The position numbers and the translations under genes were made by a program. Below are positions 20,886 to 35,296 of a stretch of DNA of 64,000 nt, one piece after another. The notes beneath the pieces were generated by a model, which was not told where the DNA came from, ran no database searches, and saw nothing but the letters and a program-made list of their open reading frames with translations. Source of the DNA: Bigelowiella natans CCMP2755 (taxonomy: Eukaryota; Cercozoa; Chlorarachniophyceae); NCBI GenBank assembly GCA_000320545.1, contig ADNK01002608.1:62001-126000 (forward strand), in the 5' to 3' direction. Every line of letters starts with the position of its first letter. Within the stretch, counting starts at the first letter, position 1.

Positions 20886-21912
20886 TCAAATTCGTAGCTC
20901 GTCCTCAAGATGACAGTACTCAAATGTGAAATCTGACTTTATCCTCTTGCACCAACCACTCTCATAGTCGAAGAAAACGTAAGTACCCTGTTCATAGTCC
21001 TCGTTTTTAAATTTTGGGTCATTGTGGCGCTGAAACCATGTGAGAAACTTCTTATGGTAGCGCCAGCTCTGCTTCTTCAACTCCCGAGCGGCGAGATATT
21101 GGTGTTGGGTGCCTTGCTGGAAGTAGAAGATGAAGAACAACGTGTCCGTATCAAATTTGGAGAAGAAGTTTGGCGAGTCGAACACCTGAAATATGATGAA
21201 TGAATACTTTAATGCATAAGAAGTTGTTGGGATTATTTTTTGTTCTTCTTCTTGTGTCTCATCATCTGTGGGACGATTGAAACTGACCGGTGCTGGTAGA
21301 TCAGGAAAGCAGGAGGGCGTCCTGTATGGATTTCCAGGCACGTACTGCTTCGGCCTCTCTGTATCTACTGATCCAGGCATATTCCTTCTGGAAGAATCTA
21401 ACATATCTAAATTCTTCAAATATCTCTGTGTGATATTTTTCTTGCCCAGCACAGACAACGACGCTGCCCCCCCTACATTTCTTTCGGCTGTAGGATCTCC
21501 TCGAAGATCCCTAGAGATTGATCCCCCAACAGCAGCGCCAACAACGCCAGGTATGCCATCTGCAAGAACCCTCTGTGAATTGCAAGACGGACCGCTACTA
21601 CTACTACTACTAGTTCCACCAGTGAGAGTAGTTCTATTACCATTTGCTGCACTTCTTCCCATTAGTCCAATGACTCCCGGAGGTACTCCTCCTGCTCCAC
21701 CTCCTGAAGAACCACCCACATAACGACTACCAGTACCTGTTAGGAATAAGGATAAGGAATCAGCTTTAAGGTGGATGTTAGTAGTAGTAGTGGAAGGTGA
21801 GAGAGGAAGTACGATAATACGGCAAATGTAAGATATGCCACTCGCATTCAAGTATCGTTCCTCCACTCCTACTACGACCTCGGAAGTCGGCCATTATGGA
21901 GAAGGAGAGGGA

Positions 21913-21945
<33 letters not shown>

Positions 21946-24460
21946 GAGGAGGAGGAGGTGGTGGTAAGACCGGTGGACTTGGAATGATGGAGCGGGACTT
22001 GTGCTAGCCCGCCATGCGAAGAAGACCCACCCTGCCGCTGCGAATCTGATTAACCAAAGGAAAACGAGATGAGGAGGAGAACAGTCATTAGTTACCTCAT
22101 TATCATCACTATGCGTGGGTCTCTCACTCTACTTCTTCTATATAATTCACAGAATACTACCTCCTCCCATCAAAGCTCCCATCGATGATTGCCGACCACC
22201 GACCCCTGGCATTCCAATTCCTCCTTCATAGTTGGACGACGTAGTATAATTTATGCAATTGTTCAAAAGAAAAAATGATTACCACAAAAACAATTTTCAA
22301 CAAAAGTATCATAATGTAATAGGTGGTTCGAGGAAGGGGTGAATTGTCAACAATCATCCTTAATTTTTGTGCAATACTTTGCGTTGCTTTTCCTTCTTCT
22401 TGCTGCTGCTGCTGTTGTTGCGCTGCTGCTGCCCTTTGTCTTACGGCGATCTGTTTCTGGTGCGCCATAGCCGCAGCAGCAGCAGCGGCTCGCATTTCCT
22501 CCTGCTTCTTTAGCATGGTGGCTAACGTCTGCCCCCCCCTTCCACCACCTTGTGCAGCAGTACCCCATATAGGAGGTGGTGCTTGACTTGTTGATGATGT
22601 AGAGGATTGTCCACCACGGTTATTCCATTCTCCTCCTCCTACACTCTTAACTTTCTTTGCAGCCTCAACCTTGGCCGACTCGCTCTTTCTATCACCTCCC
22701 TTAGCAGATGAACTACTGGCAGACGATTTGCTCTTGGTAAGCGTAGAGGAGGAGGAGGAGAGCTTCGTTGCCTTTTTATCTCCGCCACCTTTCTTCGACA
22801 GCGATTTATCGTCGCTGGCCTGTTTCTTCTTGTCTGTTGATGAGGAGTTTGATCCTTTGGAAGAAGCTGATCCCCCCCTCGAGCTGGACTTACCACTCTT
22901 CGTGTTGCTGCTAGATGAAGCCTTGCCATTGCCGGCTTTGCTATTTTTCAGATCCTTCTTACCCCTTGAAGTAGTATCCGACTGGTGTTTCGATTTTTTT
23001 GGTGGTTCAGGTTCAGGTTCAGGCTCCGAGTCTTCCTCTTCCTTCTCTTCTTCCTCTTCGGAGTCATCCTCATCAATCGCTTCATATCTAGGAGGAGGAG
23101 GAACAGCAACGATGACGAGGGAAAAAACAAGTTACATTTTCAACAAATTCCGCATTTACTCGCAACATCATCCTTCAACCTAAAATCATTGACCTTTTCC
23201 CATACACCTCCCTAAAACTAAATCCCGACAACCATTACAATCAATACCACTACTTTTTAAACACGTGATCGACATCTAATACTTACAAGAACTCATCTTC
23301 AACGAAGCCGGGTTCCTGATTGTCGGAAATGTAGTAATCCAGATCCTCTTCAATCCGATTCGCTTGCTTTATGGAGATCTCCTTTTTTTCCAATCGTGAT
23401 TTCACAGCATTGAGTTGATCAAGATGCCAATTATGCCGCGAAATCCAGTGATCGAGGGTCACGAGCTGCTCCGACTTCGCCTTACTTTTCCGCTTCCCTC
23501 CAGATGCTGTGGCAGCTTCATATTGTTCCTCAAACTCTTCCAGCTGCTCGCGCAACTCATCTTGCTTCTCACCGATCCAGTGATACACCTATTTAATATT
23601 CAAACAAACAAAAAAACCTTTTCATCCCAACGCCGAATAGTCGAACCATTTAAAATTCATTTTTGAGTTTCCATACAGCTTCACGGGGGTCAGCCTTCTT
23701 CGTCTTTCCCGACTGAGCCAGGCCCTCCTTGGAGTATTTCTTCGTCTTGGACTCCTTTTCTAAGACCTTGAATCGCTCCATTTGCTATAGATTATACAAA
23801 TTTTTATACGATGTCACGAGTAGTAACTTTTTTCAAAATTTACCCTTTCTATGCTTTTCCTCGCTTCAAGCAGCGGCCGCTTGTCTGTTATCTCTGATTG
23901 TGAGGCCCATGACTTGATCTGCTCTCGATATCTTTGTAATTTCTGAGATAGGTGTCGAGCGGTAAAATTACAAGACCAAGTGAGAAAACACACGTACAGT
24001 TTTGAATTGTCTTGAGAGGTTGTGAATCAATAAAAAGAATAACCTTGATTTCCTTTTTCAAGTCGCCTTCATATTTTTCTTTGAGATTGGGCGTTGTTGC
24101 TTTCCGTACCTAAGGTGGGTGAGGAATTACCACTATAATTTCCAACTTGAAGCACACATTCTCAGCACAGATTTCCTCTTTCTCACGAATATTCTTCGGA
24201 CTCATTTCCCACACAGAATAAACCGTATCGCGCACAGTAGAGTCAAGTAATTGGAACATGAAAAAATGTTATTTATTATACTTTGAATTCTTTCACATAC
24301 TCATTTTTGCTGCAAATTTTACTTCACTGGGCCACTTTATCTCTCTTATCTCGAATACATTATCTACCTTATCCCAAATACTGTCGAATTCAATCATGCC
24401 CTCCTGCACACGCTTGAACACGCGTTCTATCTCCGCTTGCTTCTTCCGTGGCAAACTCAT
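20886..24460 (-). CDS. NOT3: CCR4-NOT complex subunit 3 (NOT3/NOT5)
   Basis: NOT3 is a scaffold of the CCR4-NOT deadenylase that shortens mRNA poly-A tails and represses translation. Exon 1 (24368-24460) gives 31 residues, [20 protein letters not shown] and on, ending IWDK. Exon 2 (24044-24109) reads [15 protein letters not shown]. Later exons give [38 protein letters not shown] and, at 23283-23588, a coiled coil ending [20 protein letters not shown]. All of this is the conserved NOT3 N-terminal domain. A long Ser/Lys-rich low-complexity linker (23095-22640) and an Ala/Gln-rich helix (about 22510-22400) follow. The C-terminal exon (about 21185-20886) carries the NOT box: [29 protein letters not shown] and [15 protein letters not shown]. 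The order and termini match NOT3 well. Confidence 0.94.
21920..21963. repeat. (GGA)n run
   Basis: A GGAGGA run next to a G-rich patch lies in a NOT3 intron. On the coding strand it is a CTC run just before a coding exon, so it may act as the pyrimidine tract. Confidence 0.85.
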
Positions 24461-24933
24461 CTCCCCTCCGTATTATAATCTTCTCTGTTCCAATTCGTCA
24501 ATTGCTGCTACTCGTTGAACTTTGGAGAGGGTGGGGTGACCGCGATTAGTGAGAGGATGTGGAAAAGAAAAGAAAACTTCGGTCCAAGCCGAGAAGGACG
24601 GGTTGGCTCAATATTAATGCTGACGACAATGTATGATCCATGTCGTAAAATAAAATCTACTGAAAGAAGAAAATATTTTCCTCAAAAGAGTGTAATAAGG
24701 GCAATTGAAATGAGCGACATGATGATCAATGAGACTCATGCTGTTATTACAGCTGTTACGTAAGAAAAAGCTGTTAGTAGTGCATGCATCAGATCAACAC
24801 AGAAACGATAAATAACAACCAACAAGGGGAGGAGAGGAGGATTCATCTGTCCTAATTTAGTGAACGGTGTCAGTTGCACCAGCTAGGACTCTTCTGTAGG
24901 ATCAGAGCGTAATATAGAGAGAATTAAACGTTT
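24461..24933. promoter_or_regulatory. Divergent spacer, NOT3 / DRC11
   Basis: This 473-base gap lies between two divergent start codons and should hold both promoters. It has no microsatellites. No named promoter motif is visible to me. Confidence 0.5.
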
Positions 24934-26207
24934 ATGTCGCACTCATACTTCAATGAGAAGTGGCAGCATGCTGTTGAGCGACTCAACGAACAGGTGCTGA
25001 AGAAGAAGAAAAGAAGACAAAGATGATGATGATGATGATGAAGAAGTTGAAGAAGAAGAAGAAAAGAAAAAATAGCAATAATATAAAGAGAGAAGAAGTA
25101 ATTTTCCATCACTATCACTTCGATGTGCACATACAACCAACATTATATGATGGTCACGTTTCACGACGAAGAGAATTTTTTACAATGATGCCCCAACATC
25201 AAACACTAGGTCGAAATCGAAAATCCCGAGGAAAATAAGCTGCAACTTAATGGGAACACGCAGTGGAATGACTTATGGCAGCATTACACGCACTTGTATA
25301 TCCGATATGTTCAGGTGACACGGAACTATTTTAATACACACACACACACACACACACACACAAGCACACGCACGCACATCACATATGTATAAATATTAAA
25401 TATATATACGTGTATGTGTGTATGTGCGCGCGCGTACAATTGTTGAAGAGCACAGTGGCCGCATACTTTGGAATGAGTTCATGTTTAAGAGAGAGAGCAA
25501 AAGCTTGAAAACAAAGCTCCTCATTATTTGAAATACTGGTAGATTTTTCGTCAACTCGAAGAATGCTACGACCAGATGGTTCATCCTCAGAAGCGAATGG
25601 TTAGTAATACTAAGACATCATACTACCAGCAGTATGACCTGCAATTATTTTCTTTTTTGTAGTAGTTGAGGTGCCAAACTATCTCGTCAAATCTTACTGC
25701 TTATTATTATTCCCAGAATAACCTTGATTCGTTGTACATAAGCTGAACACAAATCATTGTTTGGTCTCTTTCTCAGGACGTTAAGTCAGGCATGAAAACA
25801 GTAATGGCAAGGCTAATCATGTTGAAGGCGCAGCTCAAAGCCTTCGGCTACAAGGTTGTTATACACAGAGCTGGACATTTAAATGGACATTGCGTACATA
25901 TAAGCATTCTAGCTTTATTTGGCACACCACTACAGAGCCCCATGCACCATTATCATCATCATGATGCTCATCATCATCATCATCCTTCCCTTCCATTTAG
26001 GGAACTAAAATGGAATACTTGAACCTCGACGAGCAAATCATGGACCTGAAATTGCTACCACAGGATTTGGAGGTGATGATGATGATGATAATTGTGTGAG
26101 AAACAAATTCAGTTAGTTGTGTAAAACAAGACAGAAATAATGATTATCATACGCTACAGCCATTTATCGTAAATAAAGCGTAAGGAAGGGCTCTTTACCG
26201 TTCTCTC

Positions 26208-26238
<31 letters not shown>

Positions 26239-26297
26239 CTCCTCTCTGACTATCCCCGAGTACTACTACTTCTTCTTCACCTTGGAACATCATCACA

Positions 26298-26333
<36 letters not shown>

Positions 26334-26786
26334 AACTACCGTTAGATCCCAATCCCACGATATTTCATTGACGAAGACCTCATTACGCTTCCGGACGTAA
26401 AATAATTGGAAAAAAAATAATATTGTTGTGTGAATCTGCTGTGTGCCATTGAAAAATAGACAGAGAGACTGACAGCAGTTGTGCGGATTGGGGTTGTTTA
26501 TTTTTCAGCAATATCATCATTATCATCATCATCATCATCAGCAGCAGCAGCCTGTAAATAACATTAATTTATACTTCACTCTCTTTCAGGCTGTTAAGGC
26601 AATGTATATTTTGAAGCGATGCATGAAGTTACAAGCAGAAACAGTACCTGCTGAGGAAGCTCTTCCTGATCTTGGCCATCGGATGGACCGTGCGGAGGCA
26701 ATTCGCATTATCCAGAGAAATGAGGTCAAATATTTCTCTTCTTCTTCTTTTTCTGCTAGGGTTATTAACATCTTACTCGTATTTAC

Positions 26787-26824
<38 letters not shown>

Positions 26825-27461
26825 GCACTCTGGATACGTGCGTAGTCAATCGAATTGTATGCTGATCAATATCCCCCACTGAACTTGTTGAATTTATGCT
26901 GGTCAATTCCCTCCACTTAACTTGTTCAATAATAATAAAGCGTGGACGCCAAGGCAGACTAAGGGCCAAGATGATGCGTCTTTACCGGTTGTACTTATAT
27001 ATAAATAACATAATCATGTGACGAGGAGGCAGTCTTGCAAGTGCAAACAGTGATAGTATTGAATTGACAAATCTTGCAAATTGAAATCATCGTCAAAGTT
27101 GTATTTCTTCTCTTTTTCATGATTACTAATATCAGTCTTGAAGAAAAGAAAGCACAGGAAGCTGCCAATCCCAAAGAGGAGGAAGGACTCGACTTGAAAT
27201 CAGCGACAACAGCGTTAGTACTAGGACACCTAGGCCGATCAAAGGTTAGGAAGATGCGACAAAGAGAGCTCAAATTCCTCGGAATGCGCTCCCCAGTAAA
27301 GGTAAAAAGAAGGTGACGGTTTGATGATGATATGTCCTATACATATGATGATATTGCTTTAACAATGATGATGATGATGATGGAGGTGATGATCGTAATT
27401 GTGATGGTGTAATTAAGAGTAGTCTTTAAGTGAAAAAATAACTGACTGTTGTTGCTTTTGC

Positions 27462-27492
<31 letters not shown>

Positions 27493-27940
27493 CATGTGTC
27501 TAAAGCCGTTTGAGAGGGTCAAGTCCGAGGGGGAGGAAAAACCAAGAATTGTCGAGTGAGTAAATGTGTTGTTGTATGCGCACGAAAACACAAAAAACAC
27601 TAAATAAGTATATACATTTTATACTGTAGTATGTCTTCGTTGGCATTTTAGTTGTATGTAACCAGCAGTATCTTTTCTAAGAAGAATCTTTGTAGGATTA
27701 AGTCAGAAGCCAAAAAAAAAATGGAAGAATACAGGTTGCAGCGGAAAAAACAGCAGGTGGTATTTTCAATGAATTTTGCATGCAATTATTATGACAATGT
27801 TTGGCCTTGTGTTGGTTGTATTAGAATAGTGATAATATCTAACATGCTAGCTTGAATGGTGTGTGTCTATTTTTGGACTAGACTATACTTTATACTATAC
27901 TTGTGTTAAATGTTATTTTGAAAATTGAAGATATGTAGAC

Positions 27941-27981
<41 letters not shown>

Positions 27982-27983
27982 TA

Positions 27984-28021
<38 letters not shown>

Positions 28022-28454
28022 TATCGTATTTTTTGGCTAATGTTGATGAATAATACTACTAAAAAGGCATACAACGAGAGGGAATTTGGACAGCAACTAC
28101 AGGCTCTCCAATCTAAAGGTGGTTCTAATAAAACAATATATCAAACGGTGAAAATTATTCTACTAATTAGCCTAAAAAATGTGCCGCCTTTCTCCCTCTT
28201 CGTTATCCTTCTTGTCGTTTTAAGAAGAAACGGTCAGGCAGATAACTAAGGAGTCAATTGGAGTTTTTTTGTCTTCTTTTGGTTTATTCACCATTTCTGA
28301 CTTCTACGTTCAAGTTTTTTTATTCTTCCAAATTTTAATATCTTTAGTGAAAGTGAGTGACATCGGTGAGATGAAGGATGAATTGTGGCAGGAAAGGTAG
28401 TAGTAGTAGTAGTAGTAGTAGTAGTTGTAGTTGTAGGAAAAGACAAAATTATGG

Positions 28455-28494
<40 letters not shown>

Positions 28495-29553
28495 ACCATA
28501 CGTACCTTAACATTCCTTCGTGATCATCATCAACATCATCATCATGATCATCCTCCTTCTTCTTCTTGTTCTTCTTCTTCTTCCTCAAATTAGATATCAA
28601 TGGTTCGTTGAACAAAAGAGGACTACGGGAAAATATCCAACCAACTGGACCAACTTCTATAGAGAAAAACATCTTAACTCACTCACCCCTGAGCAGAAGC
28701 TGGTAAGACTACGTGAGAAGAAGAAGAAGAAGAGGGAAACAATAATAGAGACAGGCGACAATGGAAAATAATTCACTTGATTAATGAATGCTAATGCTAT
28801 GTACTCATCATCATTATCTGCTTTACTTCCCTGATAGAAATTTCTTGCGAAGCAAGAAGAGGAGAAGAAAAAGGCTGAGGCAGGAGGGGGTGGAAAGAAA
28901 GGCAAGAAGGGGAAGAAGGGGAAAGATAAAAAGGACAAGAAAGGGAAGAAGAAGAAGGGCAAGAAGGGCAAGGTGCGAAACCATTTGTTATTTGCTGTTT
29001 GCTGCGATGGTTGTGGTGGTTGTGGTATGCAGATTATAATACCAATCGAACCACCTAAGAGTGGATCGATGACGACGATAATTGTGACTACTCTGTTCTC
29101 TGTTGTCTATAGAACAAAATAATAGCAGTAGCCTTGGACTGCTGTTTTCAAATCAACCATTCTTTTATTCTTATCATCTTCTTCTTTCTCCTTCTTGTAG
29201 GGCGGGGGAGAGCCACCAGCATCAATACTAGCAGTTAACCCTGCAGGTTGTGTGCTGATGAAATAGTAGTGCGAGAGAGAGAGAGAGAATAAAGAGAGGG
29301 TGGAGTGCAGCAACAATCACCCTGATCTGTACATAAATAATGTGCCCATGCTCTCTTTTTCCTTCCCCCTCCTCCTCCTCCTCCTCCTCCTCCTCCTCCT
29401 CCTTGTGCATCATCGTTCAATGAAATAAATATATAACAGGCCCTGTACCTGAGCTTGTGGATCTTATGCATGAAACCGTTACGAAATACAAGTCAACATG
29501 GTCAACTTTGGATGAAACCGAGAATTTTAATCAAGGTGTGTCTACAGATATAT

Positions 29554-29595
<42 letters not shown>

Positions 29596-30100
29596 CATCA
29601 GAGAAGATTCTTCATCAGATTTGGTTCAGAAATTGATATTTATCCTCTTCTTACCAAAGAGGAACCAAAACCATCATCATCATCATCATCATCATCATTT
29701 GGTATAATTTGTCTTGATACCACCTCTTCTAACGAGGAATGGCTGCTTGTGTCTTTCCTGAATATTAATTCACTCTTCTTGTTCTCATTGTTGTCGTATA
29801 TCTTTGTATATCTTTCAGGCTACGATAAAGGCATTGCTGAAGAAACCGTAAACTATACTGAGAAATAATGATTGATCGATCCCATGCTGCTTTCAAATAT
29901 TTGTGCAAGAAAAAATTATCTTTCTTCTTCTTCTTCTTCATCATCGTAACAACACAACTAATCAGGCAAAGAGATTAGTCCGCGCAGAGATCACACCGAA
30001 TTGGGACGACCAGCTTCTCGCATATCTACAAAATATTGTCAACCCAGGAGGAGGGTTAGTACTAGTACTTCGTTTATTAAACGTCAATGATAGTGCGCGC

Positions 30101-30188
<88 letters not shown>

Positions 30189-30384
30189 GGGGGGGGGTCG
30201 CAAAGCGCTTGAGTGCACAGTGTAAGAAAGTGCCGTGATAAACGTCGTCGTCGTCAATATTGTTGTTGATTGTACATTATTGTTAATCTAACTTATCAGG
30301 GGTGCAAAGAAGGCGGGGAAAAAGGGGAAAAAGGCAAAGAAGGGAGGGAAGAAGACTTCCAAGAAAGAAGGTAGCAGCAATCTC

Positions 30385-30427
<43 letters not shown>

Positions 30428-30438
30428 GATGCACAAGT

Positions 30439-30479
<41 letters not shown>

Positions 30480-31255
30480 GTATTTGTAGTAGCAAGCTCC
30501 ACGATTACTTCTAAATAAATAACAGGAGGTGAAAAGAAAAAGTCATCAAAGGGGGGTTCAAAAAGCAAGAAAAAGAAGAAAGCAGGTGGAAAGTCGTCCA
30601 AAGGCAAGCAGTATACAGAGGAGCTTTTTCTCAAAGACGTGCCCCCAGAAGACCACTTAATGCACATGATTAAGCAGCTCTTGCAAAATGGGATTCTGAA
30701 AAAACTCGAAACACCAAAGCCTCTCAACGATCTTATCGGGGATGCGAATCTAATAGGTGGGTGGGTGGGTGCCTGCTTCTCCTTATTTAATAAGTCGTCG
30801 TCGTAGTAGTACTAGAGACTTAGTGGAGAATGGCGTTGTGGTGTGAGCCTTTTTGTCAAGCTAAGGAAAATAGAAATGATATCAACGAATTATAGAATAT
30901 ATTTTTGCTTAGGATGTTGATAGAGAAGCATTTAAGTCTCCTCCTCATGAGCATTATACAACTAATACGCCATCATCATCATCATCATCATCATCATCAT
31001 AATTACCATATCTGATCAGGCATGCACTACCAGAAGCAGAACGCATACAATGCCCCCTCCATGGCTCAGCTACGTGCCTGTGTCACCTTGCATGGAATTC
31101 TCCCTCTTGGAGAGCAGGAAGTCAAAAATATGCAGGCTAAAGGACCTGGAGGTAAACAAAGAAGGAGTACCTACCTGTGAGATTGGATGATGGAAGAGGA
31201 GAGAAAAAAATAAACAAAGAATTCTTAAGTCTATAACTGCATTGTCTAGTATTGC

Positions 31256-31291
<36 letters not shown>

Positions 31292-33201
31292 GATTATCTG
31301 TTGTAAATTACCTAATGTTATTATTATTATAATTATTATTATTATTTGTTCCTCTTTCAGGTTTGTGTAAGGCAATATTGCTAGCTGGACCTAAGGGAAC
31401 AGGGAAGACTCATATTGCAAAGGCTATTGCTGGACATACGAACGCCATTTGGATGGATATTTCACCTACCGTATGTACAAACCTACATTTGATGAATGAT
31501 AACTGCATATCGATTTTGAGATTGATGCTGCCTTTCAAAATGGGCATCCTTGCATTAAATCGATGGAAATATTGTGATTCTATTGAATAAATTTTATTTA
31601 GAATATCATGCCAAAGATCAAGAACAAGAAGCACGCCCAAGCGTTAGCGTATATGTGTTTTGAGGTTGTTCTCTCCAAAGTGAATTCTATACTAATATGT
31701 ACCATGTTACTATTGATAAAGAATGCTAGTAGGAGTTATACAAGAGCAGGGTGGGTATGGAAAATATAGGGAGATGATGGGAATAAAACAGCTTAAAAAC
31801 CATTGTTGCTGGTGATGCTACTACTGATGCTACTGCCGCTGCTGCTACTGTGTTGAGATGTTGTATTGTTGTGTGTGCTGTTTATGAATCAGGTTGCTAG
31901 GCAATTCTCTGAATTTGGAAAACCAACTGTCATGTACATGGATGAGGCCGAACGCTTTTTTGGTACTATCAGAAGAATTCTTACATAATAGCGACGATGC
32001 ATGCAGCCGCTAATTCTTTTCAATAATTCTAAGAATAATTCACACTACTTTTTCTTGCATCCTGTTCTCAGCTAAGAAGAAAGTAGTAACTAAGATTGCG
32101 GAAACAAGGGCACGATTTGCAAGGTTCTGTAAACAGGATTTTATCGGATTCAAAGACATTTTCGTAGAGGAATCAAAGAAACTCTCAGCGAATAAAGTTA
32201 CGAGCAACTATCCTAGAGTGCTCATCGTAGGTACTTTCTACTACTACCACTACCACTACCACTACCACTATTGCTACTGCTACTGCTATTGCTGCTGCTG
32301 CTACTACTTTCCAACCTTGCATACATCTGTATATGTGCACGGCGCGCGCATGTGTGCGCTGACATATAGTACGGTAGCTAATTGCTTCACACTTTATCCA
32401 TCGTCATCATCAGGAAATACATGCAAACCGAACCATGAATTTACCGAGAAAAAGGAGTTTCCAGGTTTCTTTAAAAAAACCGGAAACAAGCTGTTTTTTA
32501 CCCCACTGCCAAACTATGATACAAGGTAATTATAAAAGTCACATTTTTTCAAAGTTAAATTCAAGAAAAGCCAGAACAAACAAGAATAATAGCTCGGAAG
32601 ATGCTAATCATCATACAGACTACTGTGAAGACTTTTCTTTCGCTTTCACTTCGCCCCTCTCCACCCCCCTCCCCTCTGCTGATGAAATTACCATCGTAGA
32701 CTACTGATATGGAAGCATTACATCAACCGGGCTAGCCTGGATTCATTCGATTTGTCAGCAAATAAGAAGTAAGGAAAACAAGACCGGAAGGCCTTCTATT
32801 CCTCCCCAACACATCCCTGATTGATCCCCAAATATACTGAGGATGCGTCTTAACTGCGCATGGACGCACACCAAGCCGTTTGGGCGAAACACATCCTTTT
32901 TTTTCTGCTGGAAAACTTCTGGCCTTTTATTAAACACTATTATTTTCCCACGAACAACAGATTTTCGCTGTCGATTCTAGCGCATATTTCATCTGGATAT
33001 TCGGCTGGTAAGAGAAGAGAAGAGAGAGAGGGTTGTGTCGGACAGGGAGAGTAATTTATATGCAGTAACTCCACTTTGTATGTATCCATTGTTATCCCGT
33101 AAGAACATAGATAATTACCAATAAGTAGACAAGAACTTATTTTGCATTTGTTCATGCAGGGAACATTCGCAACGCCGTCATGATTACGCTACCAGATGCT
33201 A

Positions 33202-33233
<32 letters not shown>

Positions 33234-33591
33234 TGTTCCTTTCATTCTGCTCATTCATCACAGATCTGTAAAGCTGATATATAGTCCATGGATACCATTG
33301 ATGACAACCAATAACGACGTTATGCAACAACCTGAAACACTTCCTCGGGTTCCTCACTACTACTCCATGCTGACTTCACTAACTCCTTGATATAAAAAGG
33401 TGGAAAACATACAGAAACAAGTGGATGTAGGGCGCACGCCGAATCTTACCACAAACGATTTTGTCTCTGCGTTATCCAAGGTAGTAGCGACAAGATGGAA
33501 GGGAGGGGGGTAGAAAAAGCGCGAAAGTGATGTCTGCTAAAGGAGAAATAATTCCTTCAAACTTAAACGGAGATATTTACAAATGCTGGCT

Positions 33592-33630
<39 letters not shown>

Positions 33631-33997
33631 TCCTCAGCTTCCTTTCATGTTCAAAGAGGACTACGGCTCTTTCGTGCAATATATGATCAAGCAAATTCCG
33701 GGCGAGGTGGATCGTAGAAAGCTAGAAGCCAACCCTGAGGCACTGAAAGAACAGAAAAAGGTATATGTGTGAGCATTTGCTACATTAAGCGTATAATACT
33801 GCAGGGTAGGTATCACTTGCACAATGACCTTCGATAGCCCTGTTCCTCATTTTTTTAATAAAAAAGTAGTAACTTCCGCGTGAATGAATAATATGATTTA
33901 TGATACTTACTTACCTAAACGTCCGGGTTTTCACGAATGTCTTTGTTTCCCCTAGGCCGGCAAGAAGGGGAAAAAGGGAAAAAAGAAGAAGAAATAA
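24934..33997 (+). CDS. DRC11: Dynein regulatory complex protein 11 (IQ and AAA domain, IQCA1-like)
   Basis: DRC11 is part of the nexin-dynein regulatory complex that links doublet microtubules in motile cilia. It starts at ATG 24934 (MSHSYFNEKWQHAVERLNEQ). Further exons give LWQHYTHLYIRYVQ, RQLEECYDQMVHPQKRM, DVKSGMKTVMARLIMLKAQL and IPRYFIDEDLI. Next come an IQ-type stretch (RAEAIRIIQRNE and following, about 26690 and 26930) and Lys/Gly-rich tracts (28858-28975, 30300-30370, 30530-30610). PPEDHLMHMIKQLL leads into the AAA+ ATPase. Walker A, GPKGTGKTH, is at about 31387-31413; Walker B, PTVMYMDEAE, is at about 31925-31954. Then follow FFTPLPNYDTR, LLIWKHYINRASL, LAHISSGYSAG and GNIRNAVMITLPDAK. 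The gene ends KKGKKGKKKKK with TAA at 33995-33997. Domain order and many blocks match IQCA1. I count roughly 30 exons; some ends are uncertain. Confidence 0.93.
27946..28020. repeat. (TA)n followed by (GT)n in a DRC11 intron
   Basis: A TA run grades into a GT run ending at about 28020. It is non-coding. Confidence 0.95.
30109..30197. repeat. Compound (CA)n-(GA)n-(G)n tract in a DRC11 intron
   Basis: Three simple repeats follow each other without a break and end in about 20 G residues. It is a likely polymorphic and sequencing-difficult site. Confidence 0.95.
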
Positions 33998-35296
33998 AAG
34001 TGTTCGCCACCACCAACATAATTAGCAGGTGCACCCACTGATTTAGCATGTGGACTGAGAAAGGTTGCTAAAAATCGTGTGTTTGGTTCACAAGCATAGA
34101 TGAACTGCGGCAATGACTAGATGACATGAGTGAGCGTTGCATGATGGGCATGCTACACCCTACGCACCATGCTAGCTCTGTGCATCGATCCGCCGCCGCA
34201 GCGCTACGATGCAAATCGATGGGTGATGTGTAGATGATACCATGCGCACATTGTGCAATGATAGAACATTGCATTGTTGTGTTGCGGAGCCATGTCAGCG
34301 CTGGTGTCATTGTGATTTCATAGCATTGCTGCGGACGCACGTACATGCAAACAAATTGCATAGTGGAGGCATCGCTGCGCATCGCATTAATGTCATTGCG
34401 CAGTAGTTACTCGGCTTGTCGTAGACATGACAATGCATGTACGTCTGCACAGCTAGAGCGCATCGCCAGCATCACACATGGATCCGATGCATCACATATC
34501 TAGACATGCAGGCAGACCAAACAACCACGGGCACTGGAAACCTCTGCTCCTAGCGTCGGCAGTTTGCACTGTCTAGCTATATATAGCTGTTACGCAGGTC
34601 AACGTACATGTGATGCAGCGTGGCGTGAATTTCAATGTGTCCATGCATCCATCGTGCACATGCGACTTGAATGTCTCGCACACTGAGAGCATTCATGCAT
34701 ACTCACATGTGCATCATGGCGTGCTCAACTGCATGTATCGTAGCCCACTACACCGCGTGTGCCAATCTAGCTATAGCAATAATGAGTTCATGGATGCATG
34801 GCTGTGCCTTTCTAGCTTTTCTCATGCACACTTCTAGACATAATCACTACACATGAATGAAGCTAAACTTCAGCGAAGTGATGTATGTGCCACTCATCTG
34901 CTTAATAGTGGTCCACGTAGAGACATGAAGTCTCTATGTTTGATCATTGCTGTGCGTGCTAGTAGTACTTGACATGAGGCTATCCATAGTTGACAACAGG
35001 CACAGTTCATGTGACGCACACATTGAGTACAAATATGAAAGTTATGTCTATGGTGTGACGTACGTGCGCAGAAATACTGTTCTATTTGACATCACATGCA
35101 TCGGTGTCGTATCTCTCAACCAACTATGAGCGAGAGAAAATTTTCAGCAAAGTGCCATGAGTATTTTTCTATAAAAACACTAGACATTCTTCGTTCGCGG
35201 ATTTGTCATCACAGGGATCTCCAGCACCTAAGTAAGTGGTTTGATTAAGAACGACAATGATTGGAGGAAATCGTGTGCCATTACTTGCGAATAGGG
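33998..35296. other. Intergenic palindrome-rich island
   Basis: There are no microsatellites and no coding frame with family similarity. The stretch is rich in GCATGATG, ATGCAT, CTAG and ACATGT words from about 34130 to 35110. The composition matches the islands that host element fragments, but I could not find the family terminus CCGTCTCAT in it. The last 190 bases are AT-rich. Confidence 0.55.
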
